Shown: piece after piece, positions 1 through 7,115 of the stretch
Layout of the letters: the number at the start of each line of letters is the position of its first letter
How positions within the stretch are numbered: position 1 is the first letter of the stretch
Assembly: GCA_001017865.1 (NCBI GenBank)
Contig: LATQ01000001.1
Location: 1,170,909 to 1,178,601 of the forward strand
DNA length: 7,693 bases
Origin: Rhodococcus sp. IITR03
Lineage (GTDB): Bacteria; Actinomycetota; Actinomycetes; Mycobacteriales; Mycobacteriaceae
Reading direction: 5' to 3'
Notes under the pieces: generated by a model
What the model was told of the DNA's origin: nothing
Databases searched by the model: none
Seen by the model: the letters and a program-made list of their open reading frames with translations, nothing else
Made by a program: the position numbers and the translations under genes

Positions 1-274
1 CGATCGCCTCGTCGAGGGGGAGCGGGGCGACCTCGGCCGCCCGCTCGGAACGCATCCACGCCGTATCGAGCCGGCCCCCGGCCGCGAGCATCTCGGCGCT
101 CGTCGCGCCCTTCGTGCACAACCGACCCCTGTTGGTCGGATGATCCTTGTCTCCGTATGCCCTCACTACGCGTCGGTCGCCCGTCTCCGGGTCGACGGCG
201 ACGTCGAGGAGCATCCCGCATCCCACACCGCAGTAGGAGCAGGTGGATTTCACCGTGGTGATCTCGTCCTGCAT
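1..274 (-). CDS. Molybdopterin oxidoreductase, probable assimilatory nitrate reductase, N-terminal part (runs off left edge)
   Basis: Only the first 91 codons are present, read leftward from the ATG at 274-272. A good Shine-Dalgarno (AGGAG, 286-282) sits 7 bases upstream, which fixes the start. The protein carries a four-cysteine [4Fe-4S] motif: C12-x2-C15-x3-C19-x33-C53, within CSYCGVGCGM and later NRGRLCTKG. This is the N-terminal iron-sulfur domain of bis-MGD molybdoenzymes of the DMSO-reductase superfamily, such as assimilatory nitrate reductases and formate dehydrogenase alpha subunits. No twin-arginine signal is present, so a cytoplasmic enzyme is likely. The closest match from memory is the NasA/NarB/NasC-type nitrate reductase, which reduces nitrate to nitrite for nitrogen assimilation. 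GlnR-like half-sites upstream fit that role. A formate dehydrogenase-like or other molybdoenzyme cannot be excluded because the catalytic domains are outside the window. The visible part has no frameshift. Confidence 0.8.
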   Translation of the reverse strand, partial: MQDEITTVKSTCSYCGVGCGMLLDVAVDPETGDRRVVRAYGDKDHPTNRGRLCTKGATSAEMLAAGGRLDTAWMRSERAAEVAPLPLDEAI

Positions 275-287
275 CCCGCAACTCCTA

Positions 288-313
288 GACACCGTCTCGA
301 CTACGCCGGTGTC
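288..313. repeat. Inverted repeat in the leader of the molybdoenzyme gene
   Basis: Perfect 7-base arms GACACCG (288-294) and CGGTGTC (307-313) enclose a 12-base loop. Read on the minus strand, the repeat ends one base before the Shine-Dalgarno AGGAG (286-282). It could be an operator, or an RNA hairpin that affects ribosome access if it lies within the transcript. No promoter -10 element was confidently identified, so whether it is transcribed is unknown. Confidence 0.45.
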
Positions 314-330
314 CATGCTGGAGAAGCGGT

Positions 331-367
331 GTTGCGGTCGCGTCACCCGCGGTGAGCACGCGGTGAC
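331..367 (-). promoter_or_regulatory. Candidate GlnR-binding half-sites upstream of the molybdoenzyme gene
   Basis: On the minus strand four pentamers occur in series: GTCAC (367-363), CTCAC (356-352), GTGAC (346-342) and GCAAC (335-331), separated by 6, 5 and 6 bases. Actinobacterial GlnR sites are commonly described as paired half-sites of the form GTnAC-n6-GnAAC, that is AC-n9-AC. The pair GTGAC-n6-GCAAC fits this well; the GTCAC-n6-CTCAC pair fits the AC-n9-AC rule but less well the consensus. GlnR controls nitrate assimilation genes in this order, so the site is sensible for the downstream gene, whose ATG lies 56 bases away. High GC makes chance matches likely, hence the modest confidence. 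Confidence 0.35.
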
Positions 368-373
368 ATCTGG

Positions 374-400
374 CTCACGCCGCCGTCACGGCGATGTGAG
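374..400 (-). terminator. Hairpin after pcnA, probable intrinsic-type terminator without U-tract
   Basis: Sixteen bases beyond the pcnA stop codon lies a 27-base near-perfect inverted repeat. Outer arms CTCAC (374-378) and GTGAG (396-400) enclose inner arms CGCCG (381-385) and CGGCG (389-393), with a TCA loop. The two bases between outer and inner stems form one mismatch and one wobble. No T-run follows on the minus strand, which is usual for high-GC actinobacterial terminators. It would separate pcnA transcription from the molybdoenzyme gene downstream on the same strand. Confidence 0.55.
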
Positions 401-415
401 ATCGGACGTTCGGAG

Positions 416-1870
416 TCAGGCCTTCTGCTGCTGCGCCCACCATTCGAGCAACGCGGCCTCGGCCTCGTCGCGGTCGAGCGGGCCACGGTCGAGCCGCAGT
501 TCCTTGAGGAAGTTCCACGCCTTGCCGACCGACGGACCTGCGGGAATACCCAGCAGTTCCATGATCGCGTTGCCGTCGAGGTCGGGCCGGACCTTGGCGA
601 GATCCTCCTCCGCGGCGATCCGCTCGATCCGTTCCTCGAGACCGTCGTAGGTGGCCTGCAGTGCGGCGGCACGACGCTTGTTGCGGGTCGTGCAGTCGGC
701 GCGCACCAGCTTGTGGAGTTTCGGCAGCAGCGGCCCGGCGTCGTGCACGTAACGGCGCACGGCCGAATCCGTCCACTGTCCCTTGCCGTAGCCGTGGAAG
801 CGCAGGTGCAGGAAGACCAGGCGGCTGACGTCCTCGATCATCTGCTTCGAGTACTTGAGCGCGCGCATGCGCTTGCGCACGAGCTTCGCCCCGACCACCT
901 CGTGGTGATGGAAGCTGACGCCGCCCTGCGGCTCGTTGCGTTTGGTGTCGGGCTTGCCGATGTCGTGCAGCAGCGCGGCCCACCGCAGGACGAGATCGGG
1001 ATCGCCGTCCTCGAGGTCGATGGCCTGCTTCAGGACGGTCAGCGAGTGCCAGTACACGTCCTTGTGCTGGTGGTGCTCGTCGATCTCGAGCTTCATCGCG
1101 GGGATCTCGGGGATCACCCGCTGCGCGAGACCGGTCTCGACCATCGTGTCGATGCCCTCGATCGGATAGTCGCCGAGGATCAGCTTGTCGAGCTCGGCCT
1201 GCACCCGCTCGGCGCTGATCCGCAGGATCTCGTCGGCCATCGAGACGATCGCGGTGTGTACGCGCTCGGTGAGGGCGAAGCCGAGCTGGGAGACGAACCG
1301 CGCCGCGCGCAGCATGCGCAGCGGATCGTCGTGGAAGGAGTCCTCGGGCTTGGCCGGGGTGTCGAGCACGCCGGCGAGCAGGGAGTCCATGCCGCCGAGC
1401 GGGTCGACGAACTCGCCCGCACCGTCCGGTCCGATCCGCACGGCCATCGCGTTGACGGTGAAGTCGCGGCGCACGAGATCGTCCTCGAGACTCGTGCCGT
1501 ACTTCACGATGGGGTGACGCGTGACACGGTCGTAGGCGTCGCTGCGGAAGGTGGTGATCTCGAGTTGCTCGAGTCCCTTCACCGCACTGATCGTCCCGAA
1601 GTCGATGCCGGTGTCCCACTGGTGGTCGACGAATCCGCGCAGCAGTTCCTGCACGACCTCCGGACGCGCGTCGGTGGTGAAGTCGAGGTCGGTGCCGAGG
1701 CGACCGAGCACCGCGTCGCGCACGCTGCCCCCGACGAGATACAGCTCGTGTCCGGCTTCGGCGAATCGCGCCCCCAGCGGGGCGAGGATGTCGGACAGAT
1801 CGCGCAGAGTGGCCTCGGCTCCGGCGAGCAGCCGGGTGCGACGGTCGGTGTCCGCGGTGGGGGAGTTCAC
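416..1870 (-). CDS. pcnA: CCA-adding tRNA nucleotidyltransferase (PcnA/Cca)
   Basis: This enzyme adds or repairs the 3'-terminal CCA of tRNAs using CTP and ATP in the cytoplasm. The 484-residue protein starts at GTG 1870. The open frame continues upstream to 2023, but that extension is unlike the family, overlaps the divergent Nudix gene, and would exceed the usual length (about 480 aa in M. tuberculosis, from memory). AAGG lies upstream of the chosen GTG. Visible motifs in order are the nucleotidyltransferase GG loop LVGGSVRDAVLG (45-56), the metal-binding DLDF (61-64, D61 and D63), RRDFTVNAMA (134-143), the NTP-selecting region with DDPLRMLRAARF (181-192), an ER-rich helix at 221-226, and an HD domain with LLHDIGKP (300-307, H302/D303). 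The HD domain is typical of the longer bacterial class II enzymes and adds phosphohydrolase activity in some members. The name pcnA follows mycobacterial usage; the actinobacterial protein is expected to be a CCA-adding enzyme rather than a poly(A) polymerase. The reading frame is intact, unlike the neighbouring rightward genes. Confidence 0.95.
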   Translation of the reverse strand: MNSPTADTDRRTRLLAGAEATLRDLSDILAPLGARFAEAGHELYLVGGSVRDAVLGRLGTDLDFTTDARPEVVQELLRGFVDHQWDTGIDFGTISAVKGLEQLEITTFRSDAYDRVTRHPIVKYGTSLEDDLVRRDFTVNAMAVRIGPDGAGEFVDPLGGMDSLLAGVLDTPAKPEDSFHDDPLRMLRAARFVSQLGFALTERVHTAIVSMADEILRISAERVQAELDKLILGDYPIEGIDTMVETGLAQRVIPEIPAMKLEIDEHHQHKDVYWHSLTVLKQAIDLEDGDPDLVLRWAALLHDIGKPDTKRNEPQGGVSFHHHEVVGAKLVRKRMRALKYSKQMIEDVSRLVFLHLRFHGYGKGQWTDSAVRRYVHDAGPLLPKLHKLVRADCTTRNKRRAAALQATYDGLEERIERIAAEEDLAKVRPDLDGNAIMELLGIPAGPSVGKAWNFLKELRLDRGPLDRDEAEAALLEWWAQQQKA

Positions 1871-1878
1871 GTCTTTGC

Positions 1879-1884
1879 ACCTTA
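1879..1884 (-). promoter_or_regulatory. Possible -10 element of pcnA (or its ribosome-binding site)
   Basis: On the minus strand TAAGGT (1884-1879) fits the TAnnnT form of a -10 hexamer and lies 8 bases before the GTG start. That spacing would make the transcript leaderless or nearly so. The same bases contain AAGG, which could instead act as a Shine-Dalgarno. Sequence alone cannot choose between these; no convincing -35 was seen. Confidence 0.3.
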
Positions 1885-1913
1885 CCGAGCAGCACGTTCG
1901 TGTGGTTGAGCCG

Positions 1914-1929
1914 GGACCGACCTCGGTCC
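1914..1929. repeat. Inverted repeat in the pcnA/mutT4 divergent promoter region, operator-like
   Basis: Perfect 7-base arms GGACCGA (1914-1920) and TCGGTCC (1923-1929) are separated by two bases. The repeat ends 3 bases before the putative mutT4 -10 hexamer and covers the region where the polymerase would contact the -35 zone. That position suits a repressor or activator site. It is too short and loop-poor to be a good RNA terminator. Function is inferred from position only. Confidence 0.4.
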
Positions 1930-1932
1930 ATC

Positions 1933-1938
1933 TACTAT
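1933..1938 (+). promoter_or_regulatory. Putative -10 element for leaderless mutT4 transcript
   Basis: TACTAT matches the TAnnnT -10 consensus and stands out in otherwise GC-rich DNA. With the usual 6-8 base spacing the transcription start falls at about 1945-1946, exactly at the GTG start of the Nudix gene. No Shine-Dalgarno precedes that GTG. A weak -35-like TTGAGC (1906-1911) lies 21 bases upstream, which is longer than optimal. Leaderless mRNAs are common in actinobacteria. Confidence 0.5.
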
Positions 1939-1945
1939 CTATGAG

Positions 1946-2549
1946 GTGTCGCCCGCCGAACGTGCCAACCGTAACCGCCGCAGCTCGCGGCGGCGTGGCG
2001 CGGGCGCAAAGAAGACCGCGCACGGCGCTTCGCCCGGATCGTCCGCTTCGCCCGGACCTCGCATGCGGACCGTCCGCGAGACCTCCGCGGGAGGTCTGGT
2101 GGTCGACGGACTCGGTGGTCCGCCCGAGAAGCTCTGCGCAGCCTGATCGGCCGCACCGATCGGCGGGGCCGCCTGCTGTGGTCGTTGCCGAAGGGCCACA
2201 TCGAGCAGGGTGAGACCGCCGAGGAAACCGCGATGCGCGAGGTCCGCGAGGAGACCGGAGTGCGCAGCTCGGTGCTCGCCGAGCTGGGCAGCATCGACTA
2301 CTGGTTCGTCACCGAGGGCCGCCGGGTCCACAAGACCGTGCACCACTATCTGCTGCGTTATCTCGGCGGAGAACTCTCCGACGCGGACGTCGAGGTCACC
2401 GAGGTGGCGTGGGTGCCGCTGCGCGAACTGCGGACCCGCCTGGCGTACGCCGACGAACGCAAGCTCGCCGACATCGCCGATCAGCTCATCGCCGAGATGG
2501 ACCACACACGACTCCCCGATGCCGACGAACCGGGGGCCCACGCGGATGA
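1946..2549 (+). CDS. mutT4: Nudix hydrolase, MutT4-like (frameshifted in this sequence)
   Basis: Nudix enzymes cleave nucleoside diphosphates linked to another moiety; members near pcnA are called MutT4 in mycobacteria, where a role in nucleotide-pool cleaning has been proposed. The substrate cannot be told from sequence. From GTG 1946 the protein has an Arg-rich basic N-terminus (residues 1-40), then [15 protein letters not shown] (41-55). The frame then hits TGA at 2144-2146. The next frame continues without a gap into LIGR and the complete Nudix box [20 protein letters not shown] (84-103) ending TGV, with the REVREE catalytic glutamates intact, then [19 protein letters not shown]. One lost C in GCC(C)TG at about 2142 joins the halves. 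A second one-base loss around 2532-2539 would end the gene at TGA 2547-2549, overlapping the next ATG as ATGA; without it the frame runs to 2913 over the next gene as Arg-rich nonsense. The restored length is 201 aa. Confidence 0.85.
2141..2143 (+). other. Frameshift 1 (mutT4): likely missing C
   Basis: Sequence reads GCAGCCTGATC. Adding one C gives GCA GCC CTG ATC, coding A-A-L-I in the middle of the Nudix domain and joining two frames that both match the family. Confidence 0.8.
2531..2545 (+). other. Frameshift 2 (mutT4 3' end): likely missing G or C
   Basis: The run CGGGGGCCC (2531-2539) is followed by ACGCGGATGAC. One extra G or C makes the Nudix frame end GGA TGA, with the TGA overlapping the next gene's ATG (2546-2548). 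This gives the same ATGA arrangement seen at the next junction. The inference rests on operon architecture and on the 120-codon low-complexity tail otherwise required. Confidence 0.55.
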
Positions 2550-5049
2550 CGGTGGTGGTGTCCCGGGCGGGCGCCGCGGTGCTCGCCGTGCTCGTACTCG
2601 TCCTCACAACGGCAGGCGTGACGCCTCTTCTGCCGACGACTCTTCTCCAGACGGCCTCGGCGAACCCGGCCGCAGCCCAGACCGACCCCGACGAGCCGCG
2701 CTTCCTCGAGCTGAGCATCGACGAGGTGACGCCGCAGACGGTGACCCTCACGAGCGAGTCCGTCGTCACGGTCCGCGGCACGGTGGCGAACATCGGCGAT
2801 CGGGACGTCGAGGACGTCTGGGTGCGGCTGCAGCGTGCGCCGGTGGTCTCCGACTCCGCAGCGCTGCGCACCTCGCTGTCCCTCGACCAGGCCGGATTCG
2901 ACACGGTCGGTGAGTTCGAGGAGGTCGCCGACCGGCTGGGGCAGGGCGAACGTGCCGACTTCGAACTCGAACTGCCGCTGCGCTCCGATCTCGTGCCGTC
3001 GCTCGACATCGACACTCCCGGCGTCTACCCGCTGCTGGTGAACGTCAACGGTGTCCCCGAGTACGGCGGCGCGGCCCGTCTCGACGACGCACGCTTCCTG
3101 CTGCCCGTGCTCGCGCTTCCCGCGAGCGACGAGGTCACCGACGGCACGGAGCTCACCGAGGAAAGCGGGACGGGCAGCGGCGGGTCGCGGGGCACGACCC
3201 GCTCGTCCGACGACGGCCTGCTCGACAGCGAGGAGAAGGCGTTCCCCGCCGTAGCGCCCGACGTGTCCCGTCCCGCCGCGGTCACGATGCTGTGGCCGCT
3301 GGCCGATCGGCCGAGGCTCGCCGCCGGCGTGGCCGGTTCCGGCACCGAACCGGTCCGCCTGGTCGACGACGACCTCGCGGTCTCGCTCGCCGAGGGCGGG
3401 AGGCTGGACGGTCTGCTGCGCGCCGTCGAGGACACCGCCCGCACCGAACCCCGCGTGCTCGAGGGACTGTGCCTGGCGATCGACCCGGATCTGCTCGTGA
3501 CCGTCGCGAACATGACGCGCGACTATCTCGTCGTCGAGGATCCGAACGAACCGACCGGCGACGCGCGGCCCGGTTCGGGCACCGATGCCGCGGTCGCCTG
3601 GCTCGAGCGGTTGCGTGCTCGCGGCCGGCGACGACCTGCACGATGGCCGTGCCGTTCGCGCAGGTCGACCTGACCGCGCTCGGCGACCTCGCCGACTCGT
3701 CCCTGACCGACTCCGCGCTGGAATCACCGGCGGCCATCGTCGACTCCATCCTCGGCGTCACCTCCACCCCGGGCGTGATGTGGCCCGACTCCGGCGTACT
3801 CACCGAGAAGACCGGGTCGATGCTCGCCGCCGACGGCCCGGTGACCGCTCTGGTGTCCGACAACGCCGTCGAGGGCGGACGCGCCCTGCTCGCGGGCACG
3901 TCGTCGACGCCGTCCACCGCGCCGGGCGGCAACGGCTTCCGGATCTCCGGGGTGTCCGGCCTCACCGCCGCCCTGTTCGACTCGTCCGCGTCCGCGGCAT
4001 TGGCCGGGATGGGTACCGACCCGCAGACGCCGTCCTTCGTCCCCTCCTCGGCGCGCTACGACCTCTCCCGCGACTCCTCGACGGCCCGCCTGCAGGACGC
4101 CCTCGGCGCGCTGGCCTGGCCGGCCATGGTGCCGACGGTCAGCGAGGTCACCGGGTCGGCACTGCCGGCGGCGGGCCGATCGGTACTGTTCGCGCCGCCG
4201 CAGAACTGGTCGGCATCGCCCGACGACGCCGCCTCCGTGCTGTCGATGCTCTCCACGCTCGTCCGCTCGGGCCTGACCACGCCGCGACCGCTCACCGCGC
4301 TCGTCGATGCGGCCGCGAACACCGCGAACGACCCGACCGCGTCGCTGCTGGTCTATCCCGAACAGGCGATCACCGACGGAGCCTCCGCCGCGGTCGTGTC
4401 CGAGGCCGAGGAACAGATCGGCCGCCTCGACGCGATCCAGACGGCGCTGGTCGAGGACCCGCAGGCCCAGCTCACCCCGCAGCAGTTCACCGCCCCGCTG
4501 CGCGAGGACCTGCTGCGCGCCATGAGTCTGGCCGGTCGTCGCGGTGCCGACGCCGACGGTGCCTACGCGACCGGAGAACACCGCGCCGCCGAGGTGCGCG
4601 AGGCCGTCGACGCCATCTACGACGCCGTGACGGTCATCTCGACCGGCGGTGTCTACACCCTGACGTCCGAACAGAGTCCGCTGCTGCTCACCGCGCGCAA
4701 CGACCTGCCCGTGGGCATCACCGTGCGACTGCAGGTGGACGCACCCGACACGGTGGACATCACCGACATCGGACCGACCCAGCTCCCGCCGCGCGGCAGC
4801 CGCACTCTCACGGTGCCGGCACAGATCAGCGACTCGCGGAACCTCCGGTTGGAGTTCGCACTCACCACCGAGTCCGGCCTGCCTCTCGGCAGCTCGACGA
4901 CGGTGACGGTACGTTCCAATGCGTACGGCCAGATCCTCGCCGTCGTCACGGGATGTGCAGGAGCACTCCTGCTGTTCCTGGCGGGCAGACGACTTCTGCA
5001 CCGGTTCCGGGGAGAGCCGGATCCAGCCGACGAAGGGTATGAGAAATGA
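2546..5049 (+). CDS. DUF6049 family secreted/membrane-anchored protein, Rv3909-like (frameshifted)
   Basis: This is the conserved protein of unknown function found beside murJ in Mycobacteriales. Restored length is about 834 aa (M. tuberculosis Rv3909 is about 800, from memory). The start at ATG 2546 puts a hydrophobic signal segment at residues 9-26, with a possible AxA cleavage site at 37-39; an in-frame ATG at 2519 is an alternative. A beta-rich segment follows (about 52-95, with [20 protein letters not shown]), then a Gly/Ser/acidic linker (about 205-232) and [13 protein letters not shown] (about 246). Near the C-terminus is another beta-rich domain, then one membrane helix (about 795-814) and a basic 20-residue tail, so most of the protein should lie outside the membrane. 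Up to about 3616 the coding frame is that of the ATG; from about 3634 ([13 protein letters not shown]) it is the frame ending at TGA 5047-5049. The stop overlaps the murJ start (ATGA). A role with MurJ in envelope assembly is inferred from context only. Confidence 0.85.
3614..3636 (+). other. Frameshift 3 (DUF6049 gene)
   Basis: Codons for WLERLR end at 3616 in one frame and codons for [10 protein letters not shown] begin at 3634 in another. A net loss of one base is the simplest repair. The third frame in between reads LAAGD (3620-3634), a plausible family sequence after WLERLRA, so the real change may be two nearby indels. The exact site is unresolved. Confidence 0.75.
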
Positions 5050-7113
5050 CCGGGAACTCCACACGGGACGACGTGGAGACACACCCGAACCCGGGACCGT
5101 CGGACTCTCCCACCACCTCGCCGGACATCACGGGCGTCGCGTCCGGCCGCAGGAAGCCGCAGAGCCTGCTCGCGGCGACCGGCTCCATCGCCGTGGCGAC
5201 CCTGGTCAGCCGCATCACCGGCTTCCTCAAGCAGCTGCTCATCCTGACCCTGCTCGGTGCGAGCGTCGCATCGTCGTTCACCGTCGCGCACCAGATCCCC
5301 AACATGATCTCCGAGCTGGTGCTCGGCGCCGTCCTGACCTCGATCGTCGTCCCGGTGCTGGTGCGAGCCGAGCGGGAGGACCCCGACGGCGGTGAGGCCT
5401 TCGTCCGGCGACTGTTCACCGCGGCGCTGGTGCTGCTCGGCACCGCGACCGTTCTCGCGGTCGCCGCGGCCCCGGTCCTGACCACCCACGTCTTCCTCGA
5501 CGAGTCCGGCAAGGTCTCGACGTCGCTGACCACGGCGCTGTCGTACCTGCTCCTGCCCGCGATCATGTTCTACGGTCTGTCGGGCCTGTTCACGGGCATC
5601 CTCAACACCCGTCAGGTGTTCAAGCCGGGCGCCTGGGCCCCGGTGTGCAACAACCTCGTGGTCCTCACCGTGCTGGTGATCTACTACCTGATGCCGGGCG
5701 AGATCACCCTCGATCCGGTGCGGATGAGCGATCCGAAACTGCTCGTCCTCGGCATCGGTGTGCTGCTCGGCGTCATCACGCAGGCGATGTGCCTGGTACC
5801 GGCCCTGCGCCGCGAGGGCATCAACCTCAGGCCGCTGTGGGGTCTCGACGACCGGCTCCGGCAGTTCGGTGGCATGGCCGCCGCGATCGTGCTGTACGTG
5901 CTGATCAGCCAGGCCGGCATGGTCTTCGCCACACGCGTGTCGTCGGGGGCCGACGAGGCCGGACCGGCGATCTACAACAACGCATGGCTGTTGCTGCAGC
6001 TGCCCTACGGCGTCCTCGGTGTCACCGTGCTCACCGCGATCATGCCGCGCCTGAGCCGCAACGCCGCCGCGGACGACACCCCGGCCGTCGTCGACGACCT
6101 GTCCGTCGCAACCCGCCTGACCATGATCTCGCTCATCCCGATCGTCACCTTCCTGACGATCGCGGGTTCGCAGGTCGGCGCCGCGCTGTACGGCTACGGC
6201 AACTTCGGCGGCAGCAACGCCGAACGCCTCGGCCAGGCGGTGAGCTGGTCGGCGTTCACGCTCATCCCGTACGCCTGGTGCTCATCCACCTGCGCGTGTT
6301 CTACGCCCGGGAACAGGCCTGGACGCCCACCTGGATCATCCTCGGCATCACCGCCGTCAAGATCGGCCTGTCCGCGCTGGCGCCCGTCGTCGCGGCGAAC
6401 GACGAGCAGGTGGTGCTGCTCCTCGGCGCGGCCACCGGTGTCGCGTTCGCCGTCGGAGCGTTCATCGGCGGCTATCTGCTGCACCGCACGCTCGGCAACC
6501 TGCAGATGGCGAACGTCGGACGCACCGTCTGGCACGTCGTGCTCGCGTCGCTCGCCGCGGCGGTCGTCGTGCTCGTCACCGACCGTCTCCTGCAACTCGA
6601 CGTCCTCGCCGACCGCTTCGGGGGCATCGGATCGCTCGTGCGGGTCGGGCTCAACGGTGTGCTGATGGTGCTCGTCGCGCTGGTCGGGATGTACCTGCTC
6701 AAGGTGCCCGAGATCCTCGCGATCGAGCGGCCGTGCGACGGAAGGTCGCGGCACTGCGCGGCACCGCCCCGGTCGAGGAGGCCCCCTCCGAGCCCGAGAC
6801 CGGAACCACCTCCGCCGCGGCACCGGTTCCCGCCCCCGTCCCACGTCCGCGCTACGCCGAATCGGATGCCGAGAAGACCGTCATCCTGCCGCGTATCGAC
6901 TACGGCGACTACGGCGTCGGACCTTATGACGCCATCACGGAGGTCATGCCCGCCATCAGGGACGTCCCCGGTCGCAGCAATGCGCACGGACAACTCCCGT
7001 ACCTGATCAGCAGCAGGTACGGTCCGGGAGCCGTCGACCACGGTTCTTCGCGGCCCCCAGCGGCGACCCGCGTCTGCACACCGGAAGTGGACGAGTCGAC
7101 AACGAAGGAGTGA
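5046..7113 (+). CDS. murJ: Lipid II flippase MurJ (MviN), actinobacterial type (frameshifted twice)
   Basis: MurJ is a multi-pass membrane protein of the MOP superfamily that flips lipid II across the cytoplasmic membrane for peptidoglycan synthesis. Restored length is 689 aa from ATG 5046, whose TG are shared with the previous stop (ATGA). A polar N-terminus of about 38 residues precedes many hydrophobic helices through about residue 555. The family signature is clear: VSRITGFLKQ (54-63), SFTVAHQIPNMISELVLGAV (77-96), YGLSGLFTGILNTR and LLLQLPYGVLGVTVLTAIMP. Frame 1 ends at A410 (6273-6275); one missing C gives GCC CTG GTG and continues as LVLIHLRVFYAREQAWTP. A missing G at 6729-6730 gives GAG CGG GCC GTG and opens a cytoplasmic tail (563-689) rich in Pro, Ala and acidic residues, with TVILPRIDYGDYG (from T612). 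The stop at 7111-7113 overlaps a GTG. The tail is not kinase-like, unlike mycobacterial MviN, where a pseudokinase is fused. Confidence 0.93.
6273..6277 (+). other. Frameshift 4 (murJ, mid-protein): likely missing C
   Basis: TACGCCTGGTG should read TAC GCC CTG GTG. The repair is the same GCCCTG to GCCTG loss as in mutT4 and joins two hydrophobic, family-typical halves of MurJ. Confidence 0.85.
6728..6733 (+). other. Frameshift 5 (murJ, start of cytoplasmic tail): likely missing G
   Basis: GAGCGGCCGTGCGACGG should read GAG CGG GCC GTG CGA CGG. The repair gives E-R-A-V-R-R-K-V, a basic juxtamembrane stretch after the last helix. Unrepaired, the frame turns into Pro/Arg/Ser-rich sequence of low codon quality ending near 7006. 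Confidence 0.75.
7105..7110 (+). promoter_or_regulatory. Ribosome-binding site deciding the kinase-like gene start
   Basis: AAGGAG lies 5 bases before GTG 7116-7118, near-ideal spacing. It supports starting the last gene at 7116 rather than at the in-frame GTG 7110, which overlaps the SD itself. It also supports a gene separate from murJ. Confidence 0.65.
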
Positions 7114-7115
7114 GG

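Noticed and set aside
140..355. Small plus-strand frames near the left end (140-355, 243-650)
   Set aside because: They are antisense to the iron-sulfur domain of the molybdoenzyme and the end of pcnA; no ribosome-binding site or motif.
342..367. Inverted repeat GTCACC...GGTGAC as a separate hairpin
   Set aside because: It has a bulge and shares bases with the GlnR-like half-sites; I could not justify it as an independent element.
375..1931. Long open frames opposite or alternate to pcnA (minus 375-1931, plus 713-1909)
   Set aside because: They are Arg-rich or low-complexity products of high GC; the pcnA frame carries all family motifs.
1871..2023. N-terminal extension of PcnA from 2023
   Set aside because: It overlaps the divergent Nudix gene and its promoter, is not family-like, and GTG 1870 gives the usual length.
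2546..2913. Nudix frame continuing to 2913 as a real C-terminal extension
   Set aside because: The added 120 residues are Arg/Gly/Pro-rich and lie over the signal sequence of the next gene; a one-base loss explains them.
1939..3015. Minus-strand frame of 358 codons across mutT4 and DUF6049
   Set aside because: It covers the Nudix box and the leaderless promoter and has no family features.
2486..5082. Long minus-strand open frames under the DUF6049 gene (2486-3727, 3724-5082)
   Set aside because: No recognisable domain; their sequence mirrors the codon bias of the plus-strand gene.
1946..7113. Programmed frameshifting as a shared mechanism in the operon
   Set aside because: Sites differ, lie at random points in domains, and lack slippery heptamers and downstream structures; missing bases in G/C runs explain them better.
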